Assembly: GCF_900637055.1 (NCBI RefSeq)
Contig: NZ_LR134338.1
Span: 4,553,001-4,617,000, forward strand
DNA length: 64,000 bases
Origin: Brevibacillus brevis
GTDB lineage: Bacteria; Bacillota; Bacilli; Brevibacillales; Brevibacillaceae
Direction: 5' to 3'
The translations under genes were made by a program, and so were the position numbers. Shown here one piece after another: positions 41,924-50,369 of this stretch. The notes under the pieces are model-generated. The model saw only the letters and a program-made list of their open reading frames with translations. It did not search any database and was not told where the DNA came from. How positions within the stretch are numbered: the first letter of the stretch is position 1; every line of letters begins with the position of its first letter.

Positions 41924-43309
41924 TCAAGGTCTTTTGTCGTTTGCGTCCCGAACCCCTTGTTGTCCTTCCTCAATAACTTCACGCCACTCCTGATTGCCTT
42001 TGTCTACGGATTCCCTCCATAGCCCATTGCCTGTATCTACAGCGTATTGCCATATTTCCTGTTTCCGGTCAATGATGGCACTGTCTGTATCCATGATTCC
42101 GCCTTTTCCGTTAAATCTCTTTTTCAAATATTCTCTGGCGTCCAGCAATCTTTGCTTTTCTTCCTCCACCAGCGCTTTTACTTTTTCCTTGGTATCTTCA
42201 GCGAATTTTTTCTTCGCTTCTTTTTGACTGAGTGCGTCTTCTTTGGCATTTTCCTTCCACGCATACCAAGCCTGCTTAAGCTTGTCGTATTCGCCCCTAA
42301 GGTGCTTTTTCAAAGCTTCTTCATCCTGCACGGTTATGTATGTCCCCGCTCCCGCATCCGCTACTTGCTTGAGCATACGCTGCCCTTCATTATCAACGTC
42401 AAAACCGATAATGTTCACCACGGTCTTTATGCTCGACTGGTTCAGTGCTTTCGCTGCTTCTACGGGATTTCCTCCGCACGTTTCGATCCCGTCGCTCACC
42501 ACGTACACGAATGTTTCGTTAGTCCCGGCTGGAATATCTTCTTTTACGGCTTGCAGCGCTTTTGCAATCGGTGTCCAGCCTGCTGGCTGTACTTTGCCCA
42601 ATGCTTGTTGAAACGCTTCCTTCTGATAGCCCGTCTCCGAATAAAAGGTCTCTGTACTGGCACATGATAACGCTTTGTCTTGGTCACTGCCGCTTCCTTT
42701 ATGACCATATACACGTAAAGAAATCGTCGCGTTTTTGGGAAGGACAGACGCGAATTGGTCAATCGCCTCTCGTGCTGCCTCCATCTTCGTTTTTTTGCCG
42801 ACTTTTCCTTTCATGCTGCCACTCGCATCAATCAGCAAGGCAAAATGCGTTTTTTGAGTTTCCGGTAAGGTAATCTCCTCTGTCGGACGCTGCAAGTGAA
42901 CGTCTACACTGGAATCAAAATTAGCGAAAGTGAGAATAAACGGTCGGTAATCCTCTCCGAGTAATTTCAGCAGCTCCTCGAGGTATTGCTCCGATGTGAG
43001 TGTAGCTGGGAGTTTATCCAATTCTTTTTTGACCTTCTCTTCATCGTAATTCTCGCCAGCATACGTCCCCACCACCTGGTTTGCCAATGCGAACTCAAAT
43101 GCCGTCAGCTCTCGCTTGACAGGCGGCAGCGGCTCTCTGGCCTGCGTTTGTGTAGATGTATCTGAAGTTGTCTGATTAGGCGTTTTCGTCTGCTCCTGCA
43201 AGTTTGCGGTTTGTTGTGTCGCAGCAGTGTCTTTTGGCGCAGGATCAGAGTCTGTACAGCCTGTCATCACTAGCATAAGAAACACAATAAACGATGCCCA
43301 TTTCTTCAA
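41924..43309 (-). CDS. VWA-domain lipoprotein
   Basis: A TTG start at 43309 follows GAGGAGGGGGAAGCTTT. The 461-residue protein has a signal peptide ending in the lipobox MLVMTGC (Cys18), a Thr/Gln-rich low-complexity linker (about 28-60), a lead domain to 150, a von Willebrand A domain at about 155-330 with a complete MIDAS (LLIDASGSMKG, and later VSDGIETCGGN), and a long charged helical tail (about 335-461) with repeated KEKVKALVEEEK-like heptads. It is probably anchored outside the cell and binds a partner through a metal ion. Its function is unknown. It has its own unit between ileS and a terminator. Confidence 0.85.
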   Translation of the reverse strand: MKKWASFIVFLMLVMTGCTDSDPAPKDTAATQQTANLQEQTKTPNQTTSDTSTQTQAREPLPPVKRELTAFEFALANQVVGTYAGENYDEEKVKKELDKLPATLTSEQYLEELLKLLGEDYRPFILTFANFDSSVDVHLQRPTEEITLPETQKTHFALLIDASGSMKGKVGKKTKMEAAREAIDQFASVLPKNATISLRVYGHKGSGSDQDKALSCASTETFYSETGYQKEAFQQALGKVQPAGWTPIAKALQAVKEDIPAGTNETFVYVVSDGIETCGGNPVEAAKALNQSSIKTVVNIIGFDVDNEGQRMLKQVADAGAGTYITVQDEEALKKHLRGEYDKLKQAWYAWKENAKEDALSQKEAKKKFAEDTKEKVKALVEEEKQRLLDAREYLKKRFNGKGGIMDTDSAIIDRKQEIWQYAVDTGNGLWRESVDKGNQEWREVIEEGQQGVRDANDKRP

Positions 43310-43404
43310 AAAGCTTCCCCCTCCTCTTACTCCACCCTACATTATGCTAAATCATTCCAATTTGAACAAATTATAAAAGATGCAGGCCATTTTTCCTATA
43401 ACGT

Positions 43405-43451
43405 AAAAAAGAGCAACACAAAGCGTTTCTACACTTTGCGCTACTCTTTTT
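43405..43451. terminator. Bidirectional rho-independent terminator
   Basis: AAAAAAGAG...CAAAGCG pairs with CACTTTGCG..CTCTTTTT just beyond the exporter stop at 43467. Its other side is the VWA gene's upstream region. Confidence 0.75.
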
Positions 43452-43466
43452 CTCTTGCAAAAATGG

Positions 43467-44672
43467 TTAGGCCACTGCCCGTTTCACGCTGCGACGGCTC
43501 TCCACCTGCGACAAGAACAAGCTGAGAACCAGGATAATCGCGCCGAACAAATACGGTGCGTTCAAATGAACCCCGTACAGCGTACCTGCCACTGCTGGGC
43601 CGAAAATGTTCCCCAAACTCATATAGGCATTGTTCATCCCTGCTACGAAACCTTGTTCATCCCCTGCTCGCTTGGAGATCAGCGTGTTAATTGCCGGACG
43701 CATAATCGACGTCAGGGTAAAGAAGATAACCGTCATAATCAGCATATACCAGAAGTTTCCGGACAATAGCATCATCACCATCGATACAGCAGACAAGAAG
43801 AACGTCCAGTTAATGAGCTTCTTCTCGCCAAAACGAGTAATGAGCTTGCCGATCAGCGCTGCCTGCACAATCGTACCAGCAAGTGCTCCCACTGTGATAA
43901 TGATGGAAATATCACGTGGAGTATAAGCGAACTTCGCGTCGACGAACAGCGGGAAGATGACTTCGAAGTTCGCCAAGCCAAACGTCATCGTAAAGACCAG
44001 TACCAGCATGATGAAGTACGACGATTGAAACGACTTGCCGAGTTGTACGAAGATGTTTTCCTGCTTCTCTTTGGCGTTTCGCGCTGCGAGCTGCTTTTCC
44101 TTAGGAAGGGATTCTGACAAGAAGAAGATGGAACCTAGTGTGGCTACCGCACCAACTGCCGCGGAAATGTAGAACGGCATACGCAAGCCAAGCTCTGCCA
44201 AAAATCCGCCAATACCAGGCCCGATCACAAATCCGAGCGACATGGCAGCTCCTAGCATCCCCAGTCCTTTTCCACGTTTATCCTCTGTCGTGATGTCCGC
44301 TACATACGCCAGCATGGACGGAATCATCGCGGCTGCCCCGATTCCGCCGATCAGACGAGAAAGGTAGAGCACCCAAGTCTGTTCAGCCAAGGCAAAGACC
44401 AGATTGGAGATTGTAAACAGGACGAGTCCCAATACAATCATGATTTTTCGACCGTACTTATCTGACCATTCCCCCGCAATCGGAGAAAAAAGAAATTGGG
44501 TCACACCAAATGCCGCCACCAAGTATCCAGCCGTCTCCCCACCCGCTCCGAACTCTTTGAGAAACTCGGGCAAAATCGGAATAATCAAGCCAATTCCCAG
44601 CATGGCGATAAACATGTTGATCATCAGGAAGAGAATCGGTCGCTGACTATTCTCTTGTGTATTCATATTCAT
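43467..44672 (-). CDS. Multidrug efflux MFS transporter (Bmr/NorA-like)
   Basis: A 401-residue, 12-TM DHA1 exporter. Its N-terminus (MFIAMLGIGLIIPILPEFLKEFGAGG, TM1) and motif A GEWSDKYGRKIMIVLGL closely follow the Bmr/NorA drug-pump group, as do GFVIGPGIGGFLAELG (motif C) and QGFVAGMNNAYMSLGNIFGP. Such pumps expel hydrophobic cations and fluoroquinolones with protons. It is the last gene of a probable four-gene unit: Rrf2 regulator, IDEAL-like protein, thioredoxin-like protein, exporter (gaps of 62, 29 and 32 bases). Confidence 0.88.
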   Translation of the reverse strand: MNMNTQENSQRPILFLMINMFIAMLGIGLIIPILPEFLKEFGAGGETAGYLVAAFGVTQFLFSPIAGEWSDKYGRKIMIVLGLVLFTISNLVFALAEQTWVLYLSRLIGGIGAAAMIPSMLAYVADITTEDKRGKGLGMLGAAMSLGFVIGPGIGGFLAELGLRMPFYISAAVGAVATLGSIFFLSESLPKEKQLAARNAKEKQENIFVQLGKSFQSSYFIMLVLVFTMTFGLANFEVIFPLFVDAKFAYTPRDISIIITVGALAGTIVQAALIGKLITRFGEKKLINWTFFLSAVSMVMMLLSGNFWYMLIMTVIFFTLTSIMRPAINTLISKRAGDEQGFVAGMNNAYMSLGNIFGPAVAGTLYGVHLNAPYLFGAIILVLSLFLSQVESRRSVKRAVA

Positions 44673-44704
44673 TTATCCATTCCTATCCCTTTAGATTTTT
44701 CTCT

Positions 44705-45268
44705 TTAACCTTGCAGCTTCGCTTTTACGCTTTCAATTACCGTGCGCCAAATGGCAGGGTCTGTAGATATCTTTTGCTTGAAGTTGCGGTACAACTCCTT
44801 TTGCTTTTCCTCAAAATCTGGAGCGTCTGCAGCCGGCAATCCTGCACGGGCAGTCGTAATCATTTCCTGCACCTCTGGAGAACGCGGTCCCCAAACTCTT
44901 GCCTCGTAGCCATCCTGGTCGAGGAAAAGAAAGATCGGGATCGCACGTGCTGTCCCATTGGTCAGGTATTGATCCATCAGCTCCAAATTTTCGTCGCGGA
45001 TGAGAAAGCGCAGTTCGATGTTGCTTTCCTCGGCAATTCGCTGAATGACAGGAACGCACAAGGAAGCATCCCCACACCAGTCTGCGGTCAGCACGATTCC
45101 TTTCCAATTGCGCTGGGAGAGATCCTTCCAGACAGCCAGATCCTCGTCAGTAAATGTGAGCTGATCGTATACGCGGGACAGCTCTTCTTTGTTGACGTTC
45201 ATGCTTTCTTTGTACGCAGCAAAGCTCATTCCTTTTTCAAACCAACTGTTCTGATTCACGTTAGACAT
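44705..45268 (-). CDS. Thioredoxin-family protein with single active-site Cys
   Basis: The start is the ATG at 45268 (MSNVNQNSWFEKGMSFAAYK). The 187-residue cytosolic protein keeps the thioredoxin active-site strand as GIVLTADWCGDASLCVPVIQ (WCGDA rather than WCxxC), with a cis-Pro region (ARAIPIFLFLDQDG). With one Cys in the active motif and a second Cys further on, it is more likely a thiol-binding or monothiol protein than a classic disulfide reductase. GGAGGAGTACGGAGT precedes the start. The neighbouring Rrf2 regulator with several cysteines suggests a redox or thiol-stress role. Confidence 0.82.
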   Translation of the reverse strand: MSNVNQNSWFEKGMSFAAYKESMNVNKEELSRVYDQLTFTDEDLAVWKDLSQRNWKGIVLTADWCGDASLCVPVIQRIAEESNIELRFLIRDENLELMDQYLTNGTARAIPIFLFLDQDGYEARVWGPRSPEVQEMITTARAGLPAADAPDFEEKQKELYRNFKQKISTDPAIWRTVIESVKAKLQG

Positions 45269-45297
45269 ACTCCGTACTCCTCCTATATAGTGAAAAA

Positions 45298-45687
45298 TTA
45301 TTGCTCCCAAATAGCAGAAGTTCCCAAGCGATTGCGAATGGAAGAGCTTCTTGTTTTGCGGGCTTCTTTCCCTGACGACCGCTTCATGTTGCTTGCCTTG
45401 GCAGTCAGGTCCATAAACCACTCTCTATCCTTGGTTGCGAGGGCGAGGTCGATCAAATCATGCATATGCTCTTCATCATCAAAAGAACCTACCGGAATTC
45501 GTTCCATCCACTGTCTTGGAATTACCACCAGCTTGCCGATCGTCTCTTCGTTGTCGCATTGAACCACATATACTTTCGCGGTACCTCGCAATGAATCATC
45601 TGTTTCGACGAAGCCTTGAACTAACTCGCCGAATTTGGTTTTGCCCAATACCCATTCTCCGACTTCCAACAACTCATCTCGATTCAT
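45298..45687 (-). CDS. IDEAL-domain-like small protein (129 aa)
   Basis: Begins at the ATG at 45687 after AGGAGGTGCACGAGA. A beta-rich first half (VGEWVLGKTKFGELVQGFVE) reads like a small barrel or SH3-type fold. Residues 75-98 (HDLIDLALATKDREWFMDLT) match the IDEAL pattern seen in several short Firmicutes proteins, and the tail is basic (KRSSGKEARKTRSSSIRNR). IDEAL proteins have been linked to protein-protein contact and stability, for example YpiB. The function here is unknown. It sits between the Rrf2 regulator and the thioredoxin-like gene. Confidence 0.65.
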   Translation of the reverse strand: MNRDELLEVGEWVLGKTKFGELVQGFVETDDSLRGTAKVYVVQCDNEETIGKLVVIPRQWMERIPVGSFDDEEHMHDLIDLALATKDREWFMDLTAKASNMKRSSGKEARKTRSSSIRNRLGTSAIWEQ

Positions 45688-45749
45688 TCTCGTGCACCTC
45701 CTAATTGTAACGGAAATTATTACAGTTTCCACGTTAAAAATTTGTATGG

Positions 45750-46187
45750 TTACTGTTGCGAACTCTCCTGACATCCTTGACGGACTTTATCTAATACGGT
45801 CTGGATCGTGATTTGTTCCAAATACTTCGTAAAATACATCTCTGCTTCGGTAAAAATCTGATCCATGACTCCGTGCATATTCGCAGAAACCTGACACGCT
45901 TCTTGCGGATCTCCCGAGCACCAATGCGGCTTCAGTGTACCATTCGAGATCGAACGATAAATCTCGGCCAAGGTGACCTCATTCGGGTCGCACGCGAGTA
46001 TATAACCGCCGCCAATTCCCTCTTTGGTCTTCACAAACCCGTTCTTACGCAGAATGCTCATGATTTTGCGAATTCTGGCAGGATTCGTACATACATTTTT
46101 TGCGATGAGCTCACTGCTTGCCATATGCTCTGGGATATGAGCCAACAAAGCCAAGCTGTGAACAGCTATGGTAAATTCACTATTCAC
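45750..46187 (-). CDS. Rrf2-family transcriptional regulator with Cys cluster
   Basis: A 145-residue protein starting with GTG at 46187 after AAGGAGG. The Rrf2 winged HTH lies in residues 1-75 (FTIAVHSLALLAHIPEHMAS, then ARIRKIMSILRKNGFVKTKEGIGGGYILA). Four cysteines follow the pattern of redox or Fe-S sensors: one in the recognition region (KNVCTNP), two in HWCSGDPQEACQ (about 92-103) and a late one (RQGCQ). It resembles YwnA-type members. It probably controls its own operon, which holds an IDEAL-like, a thioredoxin-like and an efflux gene. Confidence 0.85.
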   Translation of the reverse strand: MNSEFTIAVHSLALLAHIPEHMASSELIAKNVCTNPARIRKIMSILRKNGFVKTKEGIGGGYILACDPNEVTLAEIYRSISNGTLKPHWCSGDPQEACQVSANMHGVMDQIFTEAEMYFTKYLEQITIQTVLDKVRQGCQESSQQ

Positions 46188-46267
46188 GTCACAGACGGCC
46201 TCCTTGCGAAGAGTACTGTAATAATAATTCGTACAGTTACGAATGTCAACAATTGTGTGGGGGCAAA

Positions 46268-46427
46268 CTTTTTTAAAAGCCGGAGGCTTTCCTTCTGCGG
46301 TGGTCGGGGGAAGCGAAGGCACATGTTTTCCAGTCGCCTTTTTCCTCACTACGTTCGGGCGGTCTCCTTCCAAACATGTACCTTCGCTTTTCGTACAACA
46401 GTTGCTTCTGCGTGGCTTTTTTAAAAG
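46268..46427. repeat. Long imperfect palindrome (about 160 nt)
   Basis: CTTTTTTAAAAGCC at 46268-46281 faces GGCTTTTTTAAAAG at 46414-46427, and inside, GCGAAGGCACATGTTT (about 46313-46327) pairs with AAACATGTACCTTCGC (about 46372-46387) with one mismatch, with CGCC/GGCG closer to the loop. The whole can form a long hairpin. The stop codon of the GNAT gene lies in the right arm. It also fills most of the 230 bases between the Rrf2 and GNAT genes, which hold no other feature I can see. It may be a structural RNA, a terminator or a MITE-like element. Confidence 0.6.
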
Positions 46428-46900
46428 AGGTTTTTAATAAAAAGGATTTCATCGCGGATTGGGATGCCGTTGTCTGCGATGAGGGGGATTTCAGGTTTGA
46501 TTTGGCGGGCCTTGTCCACGGCATTGATGTACAGCCCGTGAAGCTGATAGCCTCTTTTTTGATAAAAGCCCATGGCGTGTAAGTTATCGTTGGTGGTGAC
46601 GAGCTTCATGCGGTGGCAGCCTTTTTCTTTGGCGGTCTGCTCTACTTGATTAAGGAGTGCGGTCCCGATTCCTTTGTTTTCGATCACGCTGTCTAGGGAA
46701 ATGATTTCACATTCGCGATCTTCGAGTACATAGGAAATAAATCCGTTGATTGCACCATCATCCCCCTTCACTGCGTAGCCGTCCAGCGCATCGCATTGGA
46801 AGACGCCACTGGGGATGACCATTTGCGGACTACCCCAGTGTTTGATGAAAAATTCAGTGATGACGTTTTTGTCCAGTTCGCTTGTTGAAATCATCTGCAT
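46421..46900 (-). CDS. GNAT-family N-acetyltransferase
   Basis: A 159-residue protein starting at the ATG at 46900 (GGAGAGGTGAATGCT before it). The GNAT fold is shown by the beta4 strand REECEIISLDSV-type segment (CEIISLDSVIENKGIGTALL, with the acetyl-CoA binding N-K-G-I-G-T at about 82-87) and the late GFYQKRGYQLHGLY (beta5/alpha4). The C-terminal residues IRDEILFIKNLF are unusual in length but normal in these stand-alone acetyltransferases. The substrate is unknown. The stop codon lies inside the palindrome at 46268-46427. Confidence 0.85.
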   Translation of the reverse strand: MQMISTSELDKNVITEFFIKHWGSPQMVIPSGVFQCDALDGYAVKGDDGAINGFISYVLEDRECEIISLDSVIENKGIGTALLNQVEQTAKEKGCHRMKLVTTNDNLHAMGFYQKRGYQLHGLYINAVDKARQIKPEIPLIADNGIPIRDEILFIKNLF

Positions 46901-46925
46901 AGCATTCACCTCTCCAAAATGATAA

Positions 46926-46961
46926 AGAGAAAGCCCCCGCTTGTCAGTCAGCAAGGGCTCC
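46926..46961 (-). terminator. Rho-independent terminator on the minus strand
   Basis: GAGCCCTTGCT pairs with AAGCGGGGGCTTTC on the minus strand, followed by TCTTTATC. It ends the quinone oxidoreductase transcript. Confidence 0.7.
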
Positions 46962-46967
46962 ACATCT

Positions 46968-47948
46968 TTACAAGCTCACATCCAGCAGTACTTTTCCCGT
47001 ACTCGACCTGCTCTCGACCCACGCATGGGCGCTCGCTGCGTCTTCCAAAGCAAAATGCTTGCCGATCTTGATGTCGAGCTGGCCATTCGCCAAATACTCC
47101 AAGACTTGCTTGGCTGTATCCTGCAACAAGTGTGGACGCAGCTTGCGAGTCGTACCAAAGCTGAAGCCTAATACAGAGCGGCAGCTTGCGTGCAGATCGA
47201 TCGTCTTGATCTGACCGATCTCGCCGCTGGCATTGCCGAAATGGACGAGTCGACCGTACCAAGCAAGGCACTCGAGACTACGCTCGCTGACCGTACCGGA
47301 AATCGAGTCTAAAATGACATCCGCTCCCGCACCCTCCGTCAGCTCGCGTACCTTTTCCACAAAATCTTCGTGATCATTGCAAATCACATGGTCGGCACCT
47401 GCTGACAACGCAATGCCGGCCTTTGCTTCACTGCCGACTGTGCCGATGACACGTCCTGCTCCGAGCAGCTTGGCTAATTGAATCGCCGTCGTCCCGATTC
47501 CGCCTGCCGCCGCGTGAATCAATACCGTTTCCCCTTTGGCAATGCGGGCAACCTTCGCCAGCAGCTGATACGAAGTAAATGACACGACTGGGCAAGCGGC
47601 TGCTGTTTCCGTGCTGATTTGATCCGGTAGTGCAAAGGTCAAGCTCTCATCCGCCACGATATACTCGGCGTATGATCCGTTGGACGGAAATGCGATGACT
47701 CTTTGTCCCACCTTGAGGCTTTGCACCTCTGCCCCCACCTGTTCGATCACGCCAGTCGCATCGAGTCCCGGGATAAACGGCAGCTTGGCTGCTCCCTTTT
47801 TTCCATATCTGGATTTGATATCGGCAAAATTGACACTGGTCATCTCAACGCGGATCAGCACCTGTGTAGGTGACATGGTCGGCATCTCGACTTCCGCATA
47901 TTGCATCGTCTCCGGTCCGCCTAATTCCGTTACCAAGATCGCTTTCAT
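46968..47948 (-). CDS. Quinone oxidoreductase-like (zinc-independent MDR) enzyme
   Basis: A 326-residue medium-chain reductase without the structural-zinc cysteines. It has the N-terminal GroES-like domain (PGLDATGVIEQVGAEVQ) and the Rossmann motif LIHAAAGGIGTTAIQLAKLLGAG at about 138-160. Members use NADPH to reduce quinones or enals, often in detoxification. GGAGGG stands before the ATG. It is 32 bases after the DUF1802 gene and is followed by a terminator, so it may end the NAD-salvage operon, though it could have its own role. Confidence 0.88.
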   Translation of the reverse strand: MKAILVTELGGPETMQYAEVEMPTMSPTQVLIRVEMTSVNFADIKSRYGKKGAAKLPFIPGLDATGVIEQVGAEVQSLKVGQRVIAFPSNGSYAEYIVADESLTFALPDQISTETAAACPVVSFTSYQLLAKVARIAKGETVLIHAAAGGIGTTAIQLAKLLGAGRVIGTVGSEAKAGIALSAGADHVICNDHEDFVEKVRELTEGAGADVILDSISGTVSERSLECLAWYGRLVHFGNASGEIGQIKTIDLHASCRSVLGFSFGTTRKLRPHLLQDTAKQVLEYLANGQLDIKIGKHFALEDAASAHAWVESRSSTGKVLLDVSL

Positions 47949-47980
47949 GAGAACCCTCCATACAAGAGTGGAATGGAATG

Positions 47981-48568
47981 TTAGTTTTGCAGAATCGCCA
48001 TGATCTTTGCTTTTTTCGCTGCGAACTCCTCGTCAGAAAGCACAGGGGTAAACGCAGTTCGCGGAATGTCCACCAATAGATCATGCCAAGATTTGCAGCC
48101 TTGATAAGCAGCGTCAATCGGGATTTCCACCGGCTGCTCTAGTCGAAACATCCGCACGAACAAAATGTGCAGCGGCTGTTTTTTCTTCCAATGCAAACGC
48201 ACATCTGCGAAATTATCCGTCCAGATGTGGAAGGGCGAAAGCGCACGCAGCTTGGCTTCGTCCATCAGCTCAACATCGTCGGTCACTTCGGCAAAATACT
48301 CAATCGTTACGGTCTTCTTGTCCATTGTCCAGCCTTCGAGGGTCGCATCTAACAGGTGTTGACAGTCTGCCTTAACCATGTCGCGCTTCTGGTGCTCATA
48401 GGTCGGGTACAAATAAAATTTATTGTTTTCCAAGCGGAATTCTCGTGTTTCCTCGTATAATCCACCCTTGCGGATCGTGATGATCTGCTCACCTTCTCCA
48501 AGTGCTTTGACGGCGACTGCCCATTCCTTCAAGCTAAGGGGGGATAGCGGCTGTACGATCGACTGCAT
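47981..48568 (-). CDS. DUF1802 family protein
   Basis: A 195-residue protein. SLKEWAVAVKALGEGEQIIT followed by IRKGG is the DUF1802 signature, with a further conserved YPTYEHQ at about 54-60. The family is of unknown function, found in Bacillales and cyanobacteria. No signal peptide or membrane segment is present. It follows nadR by 41 bases and precedes the quinone oxidoreductase by 32, all on one strand without an intervening terminator. Confidence 0.8.
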   Translation of the reverse strand: MQSIVQPLSPLSLKEWAVAVKALGEGEQIITIRKGGLYEETREFRLENNKFYLYPTYEHQKRDMVKADCQHLLDATLEGWTMDKKTVTIEYFAEVTDDVELMDEAKLRALSPFHIWTDNFADVRLHWKKKQPLHILFVRMFRLEQPVEIPIDAAYQGCKSWHDLLVDIPRTAFTPVLSDEEFAAKKAKIMAILQN

Positions 48569-48609
48569 GCAGCACGGCTCCCTTCTACTGTCAGAATCGT
48601 TTGATGACT

Positions 48610-49668
48610 TTAGTCTAGCCCAATTCCAGCTTGTTGAGAAGTCGTCTTCAACAGTTGATCGACATGCCGCATAGCTCCTTGCAGTCTCTCGGCATAATTT
48701 CCTCGCAGTGTCACGTAGGTAATTCCCCGCTCATCCAGCATCTGGCGCAGCTTTTCATGATTGTGCAGGCGCACTTGCTCTTCTCCGTGCACACGCAGTC
48801 CATCATCCACCCATGCGACATCTGGCTCCATGAACAGCCATAAATCATACGCTTGCTCTTCGGCAATCTGGTCGAGAACAGGGAAGGTTTGCCCGGTGTA
48901 CAATTCGGAGTAAAACTGGGTGACAATCGCCTCGGTATCGATGAACAAGAGCTTGTTGGCTTTCTGGAGCGCTTCGTACTCTTTCATTTTGTGACCATAC
49001 GCGATATGTGGGAAATACTCCGGTGTCAAAATCGTATCGCAGCCCCCGACCTCTTCGCAGATTGTTCGTCCATACTCCTCGACAAACACGGTGTTGTAGA
49101 TTTTCGCAAGATAACGGGTCAAGGTCGATTTCCCGCAGCTCTCTGTTCCTACCACCACTACCTTTTTGACGAAATAGGGCTGAACAACAGCCGGGATGCG
49201 CTGCCAATGAGCGTAGACCCCTTCGTTGCGAATTTGGGTAGCGGAGATCGGCACTTGGCTGCGCGATTCATCGAGAATGATGTGCGCTGCCTCCGGGTAT
49301 AAACGGCGAAAAATCGGATCGTAGGCGGACTCGGAGCTGAAAACAAGATCAATTTTTTTCCCGATCATGCGCTTGATATCCGCTGCTCCGGCCTCCCAAT
49401 CGTAGCTATCATCGCTATCCGCACAATCCTCGACTGCAAGCACTCGGACATTTTCCATGTCCTTGACCAGTGTGGACAGCCATCTCAAGCGAACTTCATA
49501 GGGAATGGGCTTGATTCCTGCCTCCTCACACAGCTGTCGGTCGCGAGTCGGGCTGTGCGAGAGAACGACGTACAGTTCGTCGCAGCGGCAGGCCGCCTGT
49601 GTAATCGCGTATACATGTCCCTGATGCAGTGGCAAAAACTTGCCGCCAATGAAGCCTACGCCCCCCAT
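48610..49668 (-). CDS. nadR: NadR: NMN adenylyltransferase / ribosylnicotinamide kinase
   Basis: Starts at the ATG at 49668 (GGAGGAGCAGAC before). The 352-residue protein has an N-terminal adenylyltransferase with the nucleotidyl motif GGKFLPLHQGHVY (His15, His18) and the ISATQIRNEG (ISxTxxR) motif near 145-155, then a P-loop kinase domain from about residue 170 (GTESCGKSTLTRYLAKIY). It lacks the N-terminal HTH of the enterobacterial NadR, so it is the pure enzyme. It converts nicotinamide riboside to NMN and NMN to NAD. Its start overlaps the end of the PnuC gene by 13 bases, so uptake and phosphorylation are coupled. Confidence 0.92.
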   Translation of the reverse strand: MGGVGFIGGKFLPLHQGHVYAITQAACRCDELYVVLSHSPTRDRQLCEEAGIKPIPYEVRLRWLSTLVKDMENVRVLAVEDCADSDDSYDWEAGAADIKRMIGKKIDLVFSSESAYDPIFRRLYPEAAHIILDESRSQVPISATQIRNEGVYAHWQRIPAVVQPYFVKKVVVVGTESCGKSTLTRYLAKIYNTVFVEEYGRTICEEVGGCDTILTPEYFPHIAYGHKMKEYEALQKANKLLFIDTEAIVTQFYSELYTGQTFPVLDQIAEEQAYDLWLFMEPDVAWVDDGLRVHGEEQVRLHNHEKLRQMLDERGITYVTLRGNYAERLQGAMRHVDQLLKTTSQQAGIGLD

Positions 49669-50369
49669 GTCTGCTCCTCCCTTTGCTTGCGGTACTGTCG
49701 AATCCAGTTCATCAAGCCGTAAATGGCATTCACCAAATAAGCTGACCACATGACCAGCATGGAGATATCGCTTCCGTCCTTCAAAAACGCTACCAGCCAC
49801 ATGTAGATCGTGAACAAATCAATGATGATCCAGACCACCCACTGCTCGACCAAGCGCTTCACCATGAAGAGCATCGCGATGACGGAGAGCACAGCCGTCA
49901 AGGAATCGACAAAAGGCAAAGCCCCGCCCATTTGCTTCAATACAAACCCGTAGGCAATCGTTGCGATGATGCTCAAGATCGTCCACCAGATGCGTGCTCG
50001 GTTGGACAAAATGGTAATCTTGACGTCATTTTGTTTCACTTCGGACACGCGGTTTTTGCGCCACAGGTAGAGTCCTATGAATTGCATCGGCAAAAAATAG
50101 AGAAGATTCAGCATGACTTCGCCATAGTACTTTTGCCCATACGCAACGAAGGCGTACAAAACCACATTGATGATACCCGGGTAGTAGCTCCACGTCTTTC
50201 CTTTGGCGACGAGCACGACACTCAGCATCCCTGTTAAGGAGGCGATCAAGCCGATTAATGTATCATCCAGTGCGACATACAAATAAAGGGTAACGAGTGT
50301 AAACGAGATGAGCCAAATTTTTTCAAACCAATTCCAGTCTGCTAAAAAGCCGGTGCTTTTCGCATTCAT
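49656..50369 (-). CDS. pnuC: PnuC nicotinamide riboside transporter
   Basis: A 237-residue, seven-TM protein with the PnuC pattern: GKTWSYYPGIINVVLYAFVAY, YGEVMLNLLYFLPMQFIGLYLW, and WVVWIIIDLFTIYMWLVAF near the end. PnuC carriers import nicotinamide riboside by facilitated diffusion, and trapping is done by NadR phosphorylation. The ATG overlaps the stop of the upstream PARG-like gene (ATGA) and the 3' end overlaps nadR, giving a fully coupled trio. Confidence 0.92.
   Translation of the reverse strand: MNAKSTGFLADWNWFEKIWLISFTLVTLYLYVALDDTLIGLIASLTGMLSVVLVAKGKTWSYYPGIINVVLYAFVAYGQKYYGEVMLNLLYFLPMQFIGLYLWRKNRVSEVKQNDVKITILSNRARIWWTILSIIATIAYGFVLKQMGGALPFVDSLTAVLSVIAMLFMVKRLVEQWVVWIIIDLFTIYMWLVAFLKDGSDISMLVMWSAYLVNAIYGLMNWIRQYRKQREEQTWGA

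Noticed and set aside
44657..45562. A 301-codon plus-strand frame across the thioredoxin-like gene
   Set aside because: It overlaps two convincing minus-strand genes, each with its own ribosome binding site, and has none itself.
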